Assembly: GCF_006517175.1 (NCBI RefSeq)
Contig: NZ_CP041186.1
Coordinates: 5,793,074-5,857,073, forward strand
Direction of reading: 5' to 3'
From: Persicimonas caeni
Lineage (GTDB): Bacteria > Myxococcota_A > Bradymonadia > Bradymonadales > Bradymonadaceae
Length of the DNA stretch: 64,000 nt
Both the position numbers and the translations under genes were made by a program. This document shows positions 43,997 to 52,197 of the stretch, in pieces (the stretch's first letter is position 1; the number at the start of each line of letters is the position of its first letter). The notes under the pieces are model-generated. The model searched no databases. It was not told the origin of the DNA and saw only the letters and a program-made list of their open reading frames with translations.

Positions 43997-44393
43997 GTGC
44001 GCTGGAGAGTTTAGACAGCGCGATGGTGAGAGTCCATCCGGGGCAAGTTCCGCCCCGAAGTTGAAGGTAACTGCGTCGCCGCGAGGCGGGGTGGGAAGCA
44101 ACCGAGGTAACGAAGAACCAGTCCGTAGCGAAAGCGAACTCGATTCAGCCAAAGGCACTCGGCGAGCCTATGTGCGGCCGGCGAAGCCCGGATGCCGACG
44201 AGCGGTAAAACAGATACGGGAGAAGGGCAAAACCCGTACCCCAAAGCCCACGGCCCCGAACAGACACGGCTCGGTTCGAGGGAACGAAACAGGAGCGTAC
44301 GCTCGAAGGAAGCCACGCGCACCAAGGAACACACGGTGACGCGATGGGAGTGCATGGTGGTTGGAGACAGAATGGTTCTTAGTGGCTGTCTAG

Positions 44394-45855
44394 ATGAATC
44401 CAGGAGATCTGCCGACGGGTCAAAAGACGCCGGCAGAAGTCAGAGCATTCGTAGTAGCGAGGAAACCTGGGAAAGCAGGTGGAGCGAAGGGATGCAGGAA
44501 AGTGGAATCAGGAAGGAAAAGAGCGATGGAAGACCAATCGACGTCAGTGTCCTGCGGGACTAAACAAGTCGAAGACATCCCGACCCAATGGACGTGGGTG
44601 GAACCAGCGATCTGGACCGACCGGATGCTCGAGGCGCTCGAAAGGGGCGTCAAAGGAGGCAAGTGGTTCAGCCTGATTGACAAAGTCTATCGGGAGGCCA
44701 CGCTGATCCGCGCATGGGATGCAGTCAAAGCCAACGACGGAGCAGCAGGCGTCGACGAGATGACGATCGCCGACTACGAGCGACACATCGAGTCGAACCT
44801 GAAGCGCCTGAGCCGCGTGCTCAAAGAGGGGTCCTATGTGCCCCGAGCCGTCAGGCGAACCTGGATACCCAAGCCGGGTCGAGCCGAGAAGCGACCGCTG
44901 GGGATTCCGACCGTAGAGGATCGGATCGTCCAGACGGCGCTCAAGATGGTGCTGGAGCCGATTTACGAGCGAGATTTTGTTCGTCATTCCTACGGCTTTC
45001 GACCTCAACGGGGAGCCAAAGATGCGCTGCGACGCGTCGACGGGCTTCTCAAGCAAGGTTATCGGTGGGTGGTGGATGCCGACCTGAAGGGGTACTTCGA
45101 CACGATCGACCATGATTTGCTCATGGCGCGCGTGGAGGAGAAGGTCTCAGACGGACGCATTCTCGAGCTCATCAATGCCTTTCTTACCTGCGAGGTCGTC
45201 GACCAAGGGGAAAGCCAAAAGCCCCACAGAGGCACGCCACAGGGCGGTGTGATTAGCCCGCTCCTGGCAAATATCTTTCTCGATCCGCTCGACCACCTGA
45301 TGGAAGAGCAAGGGTTTGAGATGGTGCGTTACGCCGACGATTTTGTGATTCTATGCCGGGACAAAGAGCAGGCCGACAAGGCGCTCGACGTGGTCAGAAA
45401 GTGGGTGCAAGCCAACGAACTGACGCTACATCCGGAGAAGACCCAACTCGTCGACGAGTCCGAGGGAAGTTTCGACTTTCTGGGCTACGCCTTCAAGCGC
45501 GGGAACAAGTACCCGAGCAAGAAGGCCAAACGGAGGTTTCTTTGACCGGATTCGGCAATTGACCCCGCGCACCAGTGGCCACAGCTTGGCTACCATCATC
45601 GAGGCGATCAATCGCACCGTCCGCGGATGGTACGAATATTTCAAGCACAGTTATTTCAACGTGTTTGACAGCCTCGACGGCAAGATCCGTAGGCGACTGC
45701 GCGCCATTCTGCGCAAGCGCTTCAAGATCTCGGGCCACACCAATCACACCGATAATGTGCGATGGCCCAACGCCTATTTTGCCAACCACGGGCTTTTCTT
45801 TATGGCCGAAGCCCGACGGCTGGAACTCGAGTCCTTACGAAAAGGAACCCGCTGA
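44394..45855 (+). pseudogene. Intron-encoded reverse transcriptase/maturase, frameshifted
   Basis: The first frame (44394-45545) encodes an LtrA-type reverse transcriptase (AVKANDGAAGVDEMTIADYERHI, RPLGIPTVEDRIVQTALKMVLEPIYE, SYGFRPQRGAKDAL, PQGGVISPLLANI). It keeps the catalytic YADD (VRYADDFVILCRD). It stops at 45545 after KKAKRRFL. The maturase domain resumes in the +1 frame (FDRIRQLTPRTSGHSLATII) and runs to 45855, ending WPNAYFANHGLF. One extra T in TTTCTTT at about 45537-45543 explains it; removing it gives RRFFDRIRQLT without a break. No HNH domain follows. ATG 44394 or 44526 may be the start. Confidence 0.92.
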
Positions 45856-45860
45856 CTGGA

Positions 45861-45893
45861 AAGCCGTATGCGGGAAATCCGCACGTACGGTTT
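45861..45893 (+). ncRNA. Group II intron domain V
   Basis: Folds as AAGCCGTA paired with TACGGTTT, then TGCGG with CCGCA, a GAAA loop region, and the two-base CG bulge on the 3' side, the canonical domain V shape. The catalytic AGC triad is present (45862-45864). It lies 5 bases after the maturase stop codon. Intactness suggests the RNA could still splice with a maturase supplied from elsewhere. Confidence 0.9.
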
Positions 45894-45935
45894 GGAGGGA
45901 GGGGCGCCCGGTGAACCGGGGGTCCCTACCCCTAT

Positions 45936-45960
45936 CGAAGTTGACGAGGGCAAGATGCCC
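45936..45960. repeat. 31-bp hairpin repeat, right part
   Basis: CGAAGTTGAC (45936-45945) completes unit 2 of the array and GAGGGCAAGATGCCC starts a third unit, which is truncated before TGCCTCC. It marks the 3' exon flank of the intron. Confidence 0.9.
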
Positions 45961-45985
45961 TGCCTCCAAAGCTTTCGCGGCGGTT

Positions 45986-46354
45986 TTAGAAGATCAGCGA
46001 GCTGACCACCCACTCACCGACCGTGCCGATGAGCGACATCAGCGCGGCGGCGATCAACGCCCAACTGAAGCCCTCGATCTTGAGGCTGTCGGTCATCGCG
46101 TCGGTCAGCTTGAGCAAGATCGCGTTGATGATCCAACGCGTGATAAACGCCAACAACCAGGCAAGTCCCAACGTGCCGATGGTGAAGACGGCGAAGAGGA
46201 GCCAGCCCAAGAAGAAGTTGAGAATCCCGAACAGCGCCGCCACCCAGATGGCGCTGCCGAAGCTCTTGATGTGCACTTTGGGCAAGATGGCCGCCGTCGC
46301 CCAGACGGCGAAGGCCAAGACCAACCACGACAAAAGAAACTCGACGAACCACAT
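45986..46354 (-). CDS. Phage holin family (4TM) membrane protein
   Basis: A protein of 122 residues, almost entirely four membrane helices (MWFVEFLLSWLVLAFAVWATAAILP, AIWVAALFGILNFFLGWLLFAVFTIGTLGLAWLLAFITRWIINAILL, WALIAAALMSLIGTVGEW). The VHIKSFGSAIWVAALFGILN segment fits the Phage_holin_4_2 / YvlD family, common chromosomal proteins usually not tied to lysis. No phage genes are near, so the phage name should not be read as a prophage marker. Confidence 0.85.
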   Translation of the reverse strand: MWFVEFLLSWLVLAFAVWATAAILPKVHIKSFGSAIWVAALFGILNFFLGWLLFAVFTIGTLGLAWLLAFITRWIINAILLKLTDAMTDSLKIEGFSWALIAAALMSLIGTVGEWVVSSLIF

Positions 46355-46515
46355 AACCTACCTCCACAACTCTAGAAGGGGTCGCGGCGACGTACCGCAC
46401 CCAAGTGGTCGAATCACCCGCAAAGGTAGGCCGGTTCATCTACGGGTCAACTCGATGGGGCGCCGACCTCCAGCACGATGACGGCTGCGGCGTGTTATGC
46501 TAAAAAATTGGCCCC

Positions 46516-47154
46516 ATGGCCAAAGAAAAGACGCAAAAATCGAACGACGCCGCCGACAAGAAGGCAACCGACCAGAAGGTCAGCGAGCTGACGATGATGG
46601 GCGTCCAAGAGATGCTGCGTCGCGGCGAGCGCGGCGAGGACAAGCGCCATCGCTGGGGCTGCTGGGCCATCATCCTCGTAGTGCTCCTGCTCGTCGGCTC
46701 GCTCGGCTACTACATCCACCAGCGCGTCGACTCGTTGTCGACGGTGCCCGAGGCGGCGATGGACCTGGCCAACGACTGGGTCTTCCATCCCGTCGAAGAC
46801 GCCACCGCGCCGGACAAGGATCGCTTTTCCATCCGTGGGCTGCAGCTGCTGCTCGAAGGGGCCGGCTGGAAGCCTCAGGACGAGCCCGGGGTGATCGATA
46901 CCCCGACGACGCGCAAGGTAATGCAGCGCTATCGCCACGAGGAGCATACCGTGGCCGTGACGATCTACGATCTGCAGGAGCGCTCCGAGGTGCGCGACCT
47001 CCTCGAGCAAACCGACCCGCCGGCGCGAGCGATGATGTTCGACACCAAGGCCGTCGTCCTCGAGCCGGCCACCGAGGCCGACGCCGAGTACGTCGAGGGG
47101 CTGGTCATGCTCCTCGAAGAGTATCGGGCGACGGTGCTCGAAGAGGCAGAGTAG
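46516..47154 (+). CDS. Membrane-anchored protein of unknown function
   Basis: A protein of 212 residues. A charged cytoplasmic N-terminus (MAKEKTQKSNDAADKK) is followed by one helix (CWAIILVVLLLVGSLGYYI), then a mixed alpha/beta extracytoplasmic domain (FSIRGLQLLLEGAGWKPQ, KVMQRYRHEEHTVAVTIYDLQERSEVRDLLEQT). It transcribes away from the holin-like gene. No family is recognised. Right after its stop comes a histidine-kinase-like remnant in the same frame. Confidence 0.7.
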   Translation: MAKEKTQKSNDAADKKATDQKVSELTMMGVQEMLRRGERGEDKRHRWGCWAIILVVLLLVGSLGYYIHQRVDSLSTVPEAAMDLANDWVFHPVEDATAPDKDRFSIRGLQLLLEGAGWKPQDEPGVIDTPTTRKVMQRYRHEEHTVAVTIYDLQERSEVRDLLEQTDPPARAMMFDTKAVVLEPATEADAEYVEGLVMLLEEYRATVLEEAE

Positions 47155-47244
47155 ATGCGCCCAAGCTCGTCGGGGGAGGGCACGACGTTTCACGTGGATC
47201 TTCCCGTCGAGCTCACTTCGACGAGTCGGGAAGATAGCGTTTGA
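47155..47244 (+). pseudogene. Remnant: C-terminal end of a histidine kinase
   Basis: Immediately after the TAG of the previous gene, 29 codons read MRPSSSGEGTTFHVDLPVE and end SREDSV. SGEGTTFHVDLPV is the last conserved block of the HATPase_c domain (G-x-GTTF-x-x-x-LP). The rest of the kinase is absent upstream, so this is a remnant left by a deletion or rearrangement. It overlaps the opposite-strand remnant by about 30 bases. Confidence 0.7.
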
Positions 47245-47350
47245 CCACGTTCGACCACGACGACGCGTACGCCACCTCCACCACGGCCGCGTCGATCTGC
47301 GCCTCGAAGGGCGCGTTGTGGGGCAGCGCCAGGGCGAAGGGCGGCGAGAC
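47213..47350 (-). pseudogene. Remnant: C-terminal end of a family-3 solute-binding protein
   Basis: Reading the minus strand, about 45 codons give PPFALALPHNAPFEAQIDAA, then VVEVAYASSWSNVVKRYLPD and a stop at 47213. This pattern (FALP-x-x-x-P followed by a helix and W-x-x-x-x-x-RYL) is the end of SBP_bac_3 amino-acid-binding proteins. The upstream coding part is cut off exactly where the 31-bp repeats start, so insertion of the array or a rearrangement through it probably destroyed the gene. Confidence 0.6.
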
Positions 47351-47501
47351 GGCATCTTGCCCTCGTCAACTTCGGTGCGAGGGCATCTTGCCCTCGTCAA
47401 CTTCGGTGCGTGGGCATCTTGCCCTCGTCAACTTCGGTGCGAGGGCATCTTGCCCTCGTTAACTTCGGTGCGAGGGCATCTTGCCGTCGTCTGCGAGAGC
47501 T
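47351..47501. repeat. Second 31-bp hairpin array, five units, opposite orientation
   Basis: GGCATCTTGC starts at 47351, 47382, 47413, 47444 and 47475, a strict 31-bp period. The units are the reverse complement of those flanking the group II intron, and the outer flank (CGTCTGCGAGAGCT) also matches the flank at 43.94 kb. This copy has no intron. There are no variable spacers, so it is not CRISPR. Confidence 0.95.
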
Positions 47502-47544
47502 GGAAGCACTCGCACCGAAAGTCGAAACATTTCCGTGTCTGCAC

Positions 47545-49179
47545 TCAAGTCGGCTCTTCAAAACGCCCATCGATGTGGCGCGCAAACCGCCCCTTCGTGC
47601 GTTGGTGGACCGGGTCGTTCTCGCCCCACGGCCAGCCGCCGAACTGGGTGCGCTGGTAGTCGAGATACGCCTGGCGAATCTCCTGCTGCGAATTCATCAC
47701 GAACGGGCCGCGCTTGGCCACCGGCTCGCCGATGGGGCGGCCCTGGAGCAGCAGGATCTCGGTTTGCTGCCCGCCGGCGGCGAGTTCGATGGGGCCGTGG
47801 CCGTCGAGCTGGACGCGGCGGGCGTTGGGCACGTCGGTGTCGCCGACTCGGACGCCGGCGCCCTCGTGGACGTACAGGGAGCGCTCGGTCCCCTCGGAGA
47901 CGGCGGGCATCTGGAACGTCGCGCCCGCCTCCATCTTGATGGACCAGATGGCCACGTCGGCCTCGGCACGTGAAGCCCAGGAGTTCGGCGGCGGCGACGG
48001 CGGCGTGTGGTCCCCGTAGCCTCCGGCGGCCAAGGTCAGCTCGACGATCTTGCCGGCGTCGTCCTCCTCGACGACGCGCGGAATCTTCTCGTTCCACAGC
48101 ATCGTAAAGTGCGGGTCGACGAGCTTGTCGCTGGCCGGCAGGTTGAGCCAGATCTGGAACAGCTCGAGCGGGTTGGGCGAGTCCGAGCGCAACAAGGGGA
48201 ACATCTCGGCGTGCTGGATGCCCCCGCCGGCGGTCAGCCACTGCACGTCGCCCGCGCCGTAGCGCGCCGCCGCGCCCATCGAGTCGGAGTGGTCGAGCAT
48301 GCCCGTGCGCACCACGGTCACCGTCTCGAAGCCGCGGTGCGGGTGGCGCGGAAAGCCGGGCACCTCGCGGCCGTGGTACATGCGCCAGTTGTCCTTGCCG
48401 GCGAAGTCGCGCCCGAGGTGGCGCCCGGCGAGCGAGGCGTTGGGGCCCATCTCGTCGTTGCCCTCGGGGTACTCGTCGAAGTGGTGGGCGCAGAACAAAA
48501 ACGGGTCGCTCGTCTCGAAGTGCATGCCACCCAGCGGGGTGACCGCGCGCACGGTAGCCGTGGGCTGCGCCGTCGGTCGAGCCGACGCGGACGTCTTCGC
48601 CGACGCCTTGTCGACCCGGGGAGGGCGGTTGTCCCGCTCGACCTTCCGGCACGCCGCCAGCGGAAACACGCTGCTCGCCGCGAGCAACTTGAGCGCCGTG
48701 CGCCGGCGAATGGGCTGACTACCCACCCGACCCGGCGAAGGGTCGGTGAGCACGAGCTTGTCGCCCAGGCGCTCGTCGACCAAACCCAGGCGCGTGCCGC
48801 AGGCGTCGAGCAGCTCCCACGCCGCGAAGACCAGTTCGACGACACGCTCGGACCGCGCCGCGAGCGCCGCGTCGAGCGCGTCCGGCCCCTCGATGCCGGC
48901 GACCTCGGCGAGCAGCGCCTCCAAACGGGCGACGACCCGCGCAGCCTTCGGCGGGTTGGCCACCTTGGCGAGCAGGCGCTCGAGCGTGCCGGGCGCGAGC
49001 AACTCGCCCTTCGGCCCGAGGTCGAGCGTCGCATCGGGCGGCTCGGCGAGGGCGTCGAGCACCCACGCCACGCCCCTGCACGCCTCCTCGAAGGCCCAGG
49101 TGAACTCGTCGAACGTGATATTCTCGGTCGCCTCGTCGAGGTACGACTTGCCGCGTGTGAGCGCTTCTTCTGGAGTCAT
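47545..49179 (-). CDS. Pirin-family protein with extra N-terminal domain and internal Tat/lipobox signal
   Basis: A protein of 544 residues; GGAGAAG precedes the ATG at 49179. Residues 1-155 are helical with no known family (TPEEALTRGKSYLDEATENITFD...). Around 156-177 there is RRRTALKLLAASSVFPLAAC, an Arg-rich hydrophobic segment with a lipobox, like a twin-arginine lipoprotein signal but internal. The C-terminal part is pirin: HPHRGFETVTVVRTGMLDHSDSMG, GAGDVQWLTAGGGIQHAEMFP, ELFQIWLNLP, and later RSLYVHEGAGV. The His/Glu metal-binding set (HPHRG, HAEM) is kept; pirins are iron-binding quercetinases or regulators. Confidence 0.9.
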   Translation of the reverse strand: MTPEEALTRGKSYLDEATENITFDEFTWAFEEACRGVAWVLDALAEPPDATLDLGPKGELLAPGTLERLLAKVANPPKAARVVARLEALLAEVAGIEGPDALDAALAARSERVVELVFAAWELLDACGTRLGLVDERLGDKLVLTDPSPGRVGSQPIRRRTALKLLAASSVFPLAACRKVERDNRPPRVDKASAKTSASARPTAQPTATVRAVTPLGGMHFETSDPFLFCAHHFDEYPEGNDEMGPNASLAGRHLGRDFAGKDNWRMYHGREVPGFPRHPHRGFETVTVVRTGMLDHSDSMGAAARYGAGDVQWLTAGGGIQHAEMFPLLRSDSPNPLELFQIWLNLPASDKLVDPHFTMLWNEKIPRVVEEDDAGKIVELTLAAGGYGDHTPPSPPPNSWASRAEADVAIWSIKMEAGATFQMPAVSEGTERSLYVHEGAGVRVGDTDVPNARRVQLDGHGPIELAAGGQQTEILLLQGRPIGEPVAKRGPFVMNSQQEIRQAYLDYQRTQFGGWPWGENDPVHQRTKGRFARHIDGRFEEPT

Positions 49180-49533
49180 GGTTCTTCTCCGCCGGTGCAG
49201 TGTGCGCACCTCAGAATAAGCCGTCGCGTGGTGGAGCGAAAGCTGAGGGGGGCATGCTGGCGGGGAGATTGGCGAAACACTCTGTTTCCGGCGAGGCTGC
49301 GGGCACGGCAATCATTGTACACTGCGATGAGGAGGGGAGGGGGTTATCCGCGTCTTTTGTGGCTTCTTGTGTTGTTTGGCCTCGACTCTCATTAGAGGCT
49401 TTCTCCGGTCATTCGTCCTCTGGGGTGATACTATGGGGCTGTTGCAGATCCTTTTGAGATGCATTAGCATTCCCGATGTCAAACAAAGATGGATAGCCCG
49501 CCAGTGGAGGGGGGCCTAGTTGCTGGGTACGAT
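49180..49533. other. Gap between divergent genes
   Basis: 354 bases between the pirin and the secreted three-gene operon. Presumably both promoters lie here. I see no convincing gene, hairpin or repeat; one AT-rich stretch (CCTTTTGAGATGCATTAGCA) lies about 75 bases before the operon's ATG. Confidence 0.5.
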
Positions 49534-52197
49534 ATGAAGTTCAGACTCTCTCATCTGGTTGCGGCTGCTTTCCTGTTGAGTTCTACGTTCGCGTTTTCCC
49601 CACAAGCGCTCGCGTGGAACCGAGATTCACACCAGCGAATCACCGAACTCGCCTACGCCTATCTGAAACTCTACAGCATCTGCAAAGATGCTGATCTGAC
49701 AGAGGGCAAACGAGAGCTATACAACCGAGAGTTCGAGAATTGTGCGGGTGAGCTTCGCCACTCTTCGTCCGAGGGATACACGTGTGAGAGCGTGCAGGGA
49801 TATTGCGAGGCCAAATGCCGCAACCGAGATAGCTACGAAACGTACCTGTGCGTGAAGGATTGCGTGGATGCCAACCCGGAGGCCGAGGCGGCGGCGCAGG
49901 GCGAAGGTTGCGTAGAGCCGTACTATTACGACCCCGAACTAGCCGCAGAGATCGAGAGTGATGTGTGCGCTCCAGTGGCCTACGAACGCACGAGCGTGGT
50001 GTGGTCAGATCGCTGCTCGGTGCTGGGGTCGACGATGAAGCGTCTCGGCATCACCCCGGAGGATGCCGCGCGCACTGTCAGCTTCTATCAGAACTTTCAG
50101 TCAACCGCGTGTCCCCTGGCGGATTATCCACACAAGGACGAGCCGGGTTGCGCGCGCGAGGATCTCAACAATCCCAACGAGGCTCAGCCGCTCGGGCAGT
50201 GGGACAAGGCTGCCTACGAGAATCAGTTTATCGGGCGTGGATTTGTGAACGAGCCGGGGCCAAACCGCCTCTACAAGCCGGCGGTCGGCGAGTTGCTGTC
50301 GATCACCAACTGGGTCACCACCGACTCCAGTGACGTCGCGGTCGATCTCACCGGGAGTATTATCGGGTTTCATACTGGCGCGTTGGACAAATTCGCGGAC
50401 ACCTATGGGCTCTTTTTCGCCCTCCCTGTCCTCGAGGAAGCCCTGAAGACGGGCGCCGAGATCGCTGCCGGTGTAGGGGGCGGCGCGCTGGCACTCGCCG
50501 CCGCAGTCGGTGGCGCGATCATGTGCGCGGTCACGTGCCCCATTACCGCCTTCTTTGGCAAGTGTGACGATTGCTTCGATAAGACGTGGGACACGACCAA
50601 GGATATCTTGGAGGAGACCAAGGATGTCATCGACAGCATCGAGGAGGAAAACCTCTTTGACGTCAGTGATCACAAAACGGAGTTCTTCGGCGGTGAATTG
50701 ACGAGCATGTATCACTTCATGAATGCCAGCGACGACTATGACGATCGCGACGGATATGGAGTGCCGGGGGCTCTGGGGCCCGGGCTCGATTTGTTGTTCA
50801 AGAACCCGCTGATGAATGTGTTTCGGTTCCTCGTGCTCGACTTCAAGATCGATTACTCGATGTCGAAACGACCCCTGGAGAATTACTCCGTTCGCAATTC
50901 CGATGACCAGATGCGCGACAGCGCGCACCGCGGAGTGTTTTACTGGAAGCGCCTGGGCATTCAGACCTACACGTTTCCGCCAGTCGACAACCTTGCCTAC
51001 TACTGGTGGCACAAGTGGTTCGAAGGACGCTTGAATGGGCGAGCCGAGATCGAGCTTGGCGTCGGCGAGTATGGAGTGATGCCGCTGGGGGCAGTGTTGC
51101 ACGGTGTGCAGGAGTTGACGCAGCCATTCCACGCCTGGGGCATTACTCTGCAAGGCCACCTGCCCTACGAGGACTCGGTGTCCGACAATCTCGACCCGGT
51201 CGCCGCCTCCATGCGCAAGGTCAGCAACCCCAAGTTCTTCGTCAATTCTGCCGACCCGGATGGCGAGAAGAGGTTCCTCGATCGGGTGGGAGACTATCTG
51301 TTTCTGATCTATTGGAGTGGAATCGGCACGTGTGAAATTGGAACAACTGAGCCGTGCTATAAGGCGTTGAGAGTCCGGCAGTTGATGCATTTTCTGCGCG
51401 CCCAGACTTTCGGGGTCGACTCGGAGTGGGACTGGTCCAGTGATAAGCCGTGGACGTCATGGTGGGATTACGAATTATCCCGCGAGTATACCACGAACAC
51501 GGCGATGCCGTTGGCCGTGGCCTCTTCGATCGCGCTGCTGTACGAGGCCAGCCAGGATCCGTCGCGCTACGGGATGGTCATGGACCTGCAGCTTTCTTCC
51601 TTCGAGCACGCCGGCCCGGTTCCCGGCCAGCCGACTCCCAGTTCATTTACCCCCGTCGACTTTCCCGACAACTACGGTGCGGCTGCTCCTTCTTGGGAGT
51701 GCGCGACAGCGACGTCGCGTGGCGCAGACGCAGTCGAAAAGTATTTCAATAACGACATGACCGGTACAGAACTCCTCCAGGTCGCCTACGCCGAAAAGAT
51801 GCGCTGTGAGATCACTGCGGCGGGTTTGCCCGTACCACCCGATTCGGAGCTCGACGCCAATGCCAAGGCCCGCGTCGAGATTCTGCGCTCTTCGCTGGGC
51901 TGGCTCGAGCATGGAGACAACGTGCGCCTCGAAGAGGAATTGGCCTGCACCTATGCCGATTGGCCGGCCGAGATGGCCGTGGGGGCGCGCAATCGGTATC
52001 AAGAACGATGTGATGGACTCCTCGATTCGGATCACGACGGAGTCTATGACCAGAATGATGAATGTCACACCCCCGAGTCCCTGCTCGCCAAGGGCTACAC
52101 CGCCGGCTCGAACGGTTGTGTCTTTACTCATGAAGCATTGTCGCCCCCCCCAGTCAATCCGTTCTCGCCGGGCGCGATGCGAAGGACGAAGCCATGA
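49534..52197 (+). CDS. Secreted ZnPLC/S1-P1-like protein with TSP3 tail
   Basis: A protein of 887 residues; the ATG at 49534 gives a signal peptide cleaved after QALA, leaving mature N-terminus WNRDSHQRITELAYAYL. An N-terminal Trp with an early His (H33) is typical of zinc-dependent phospholipase C and S1/P1 nucleases, whose N-terminal residue binds zinc. H523-x3-E527...P531-x-H533 (LHGVQELTQPFHAWG) resembles their H-x3-[DE]...P-x-H zinc site. It has many Cys pairs, one hydrophobic segment (about residues 310-335) and a C-terminal TSP3-like DSDHDGVYDQNDEC. Its stop overlaps the next gene by 4 bases. Enzyme class is likely but substrate is not. Confidence 0.78.
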   Translation: MKFRLSHLVAAAFLLSSTFAFSPQALAWNRDSHQRITELAYAYLKLYSICKDADLTEGKRELYNREFENCAGELRHSSSEGYTCESVQGYCEAKCRNRDSYETYLCVKDCVDANPEAEAAAQGEGCVEPYYYDPELAAEIESDVCAPVAYERTSVVWSDRCSVLGSTMKRLGITPEDAARTVSFYQNFQSTACPLADYPHKDEPGCAREDLNNPNEAQPLGQWDKAAYENQFIGRGFVNEPGPNRLYKPAVGELLSITNWVTTDSSDVAVDLTGSIIGFHTGALDKFADTYGLFFALPVLEEALKTGAEIAAGVGGGALALAAAVGGAIMCAVTCPITAFFGKCDDCFDKTWDTTKDILEETKDVIDSIEEENLFDVSDHKTEFFGGELTSMYHFMNASDDYDDRDGYGVPGALGPGLDLLFKNPLMNVFRFLVLDFKIDYSMSKRPLENYSVRNSDDQMRDSAHRGVFYWKRLGIQTYTFPPVDNLAYYWWHKWFEGRLNGRAEIELGVGEYGVMPLGAVLHGVQELTQPFHAWGITLQGHLPYEDSVSDNLDPVAASMRKVSNPKFFVNSADPDGEKRFLDRVGDYLFLIYWSGIGTCEIGTTEPCYKALRVRQLMHFLRAQTFGVDSEWDWSSDKPWTSWWDYELSREYTTNTAMPLAVASSIALLYEASQDPSRYGMVMDLQLSSFEHAGPVPGQPTPSSFTPVDFPDNYGAAAPSWECATATSRGADAVEKYFNNDMTGTELLQVAYAEKMRCEITAAGLPVPPDSELDANAKARVEILRSSLGWLEHGDNVRLEEELACTYADWPAEMAVGARNRYQERCDGLLDSDHDGVYDQNDECHTPESLLAKGYTAGSNGCVFTHEALSPPPVNPFSPGAMRRTKP

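Larger units (their letters stand above)
43997..45935 (+). mobile_element. Group II intron, 1939 nt
   Basis: The 5' end GTGCG matches the group II consensus GUGYG and the 3' end CCCCTAT ends in the required AY. Boundaries are confirmed internally: removing 43997-45935 rejoins ACGCAC|CGAAG, identical to the uninterrupted junction in the neighbouring repeat at 43960-43970. Domain V (45861-45893) and a domain VI-like GGGCGCCCGGTGAACCGGG helix precede the 3' end. It inserted 6 bases past the repeat hairpin, the target preference of class C introns, and its protein lacks an HNH endonuclease, which also fits. Confidence 0.93.

Noticed and set aside
42876-44339. A 487-codon frame over the WS/DGAT gene and intron start
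   Set aside because: It overlaps a confident acyltransferase in another frame and crosses repeat and intron sequence; Arg/Pro composition marks a shadow.
43997-45935. Possible retron or DGR reverse transcriptase
   Set aside because: LtrA-type motifs, a maturase domain, group II ends and domain V identify a group II intron.
45986-46354. Prophage marker from the holin-like protein
   Set aside because: Holin_4_2-type proteins are common chromosomal membrane proteins; there is no lysin, integrase or structural phage gene nearby.
47351-47501. CRISPR-like array
   Set aside because: The 31-bp units are contiguous and identical apart from single substitutions; there are no variable spacers and no cas genes.
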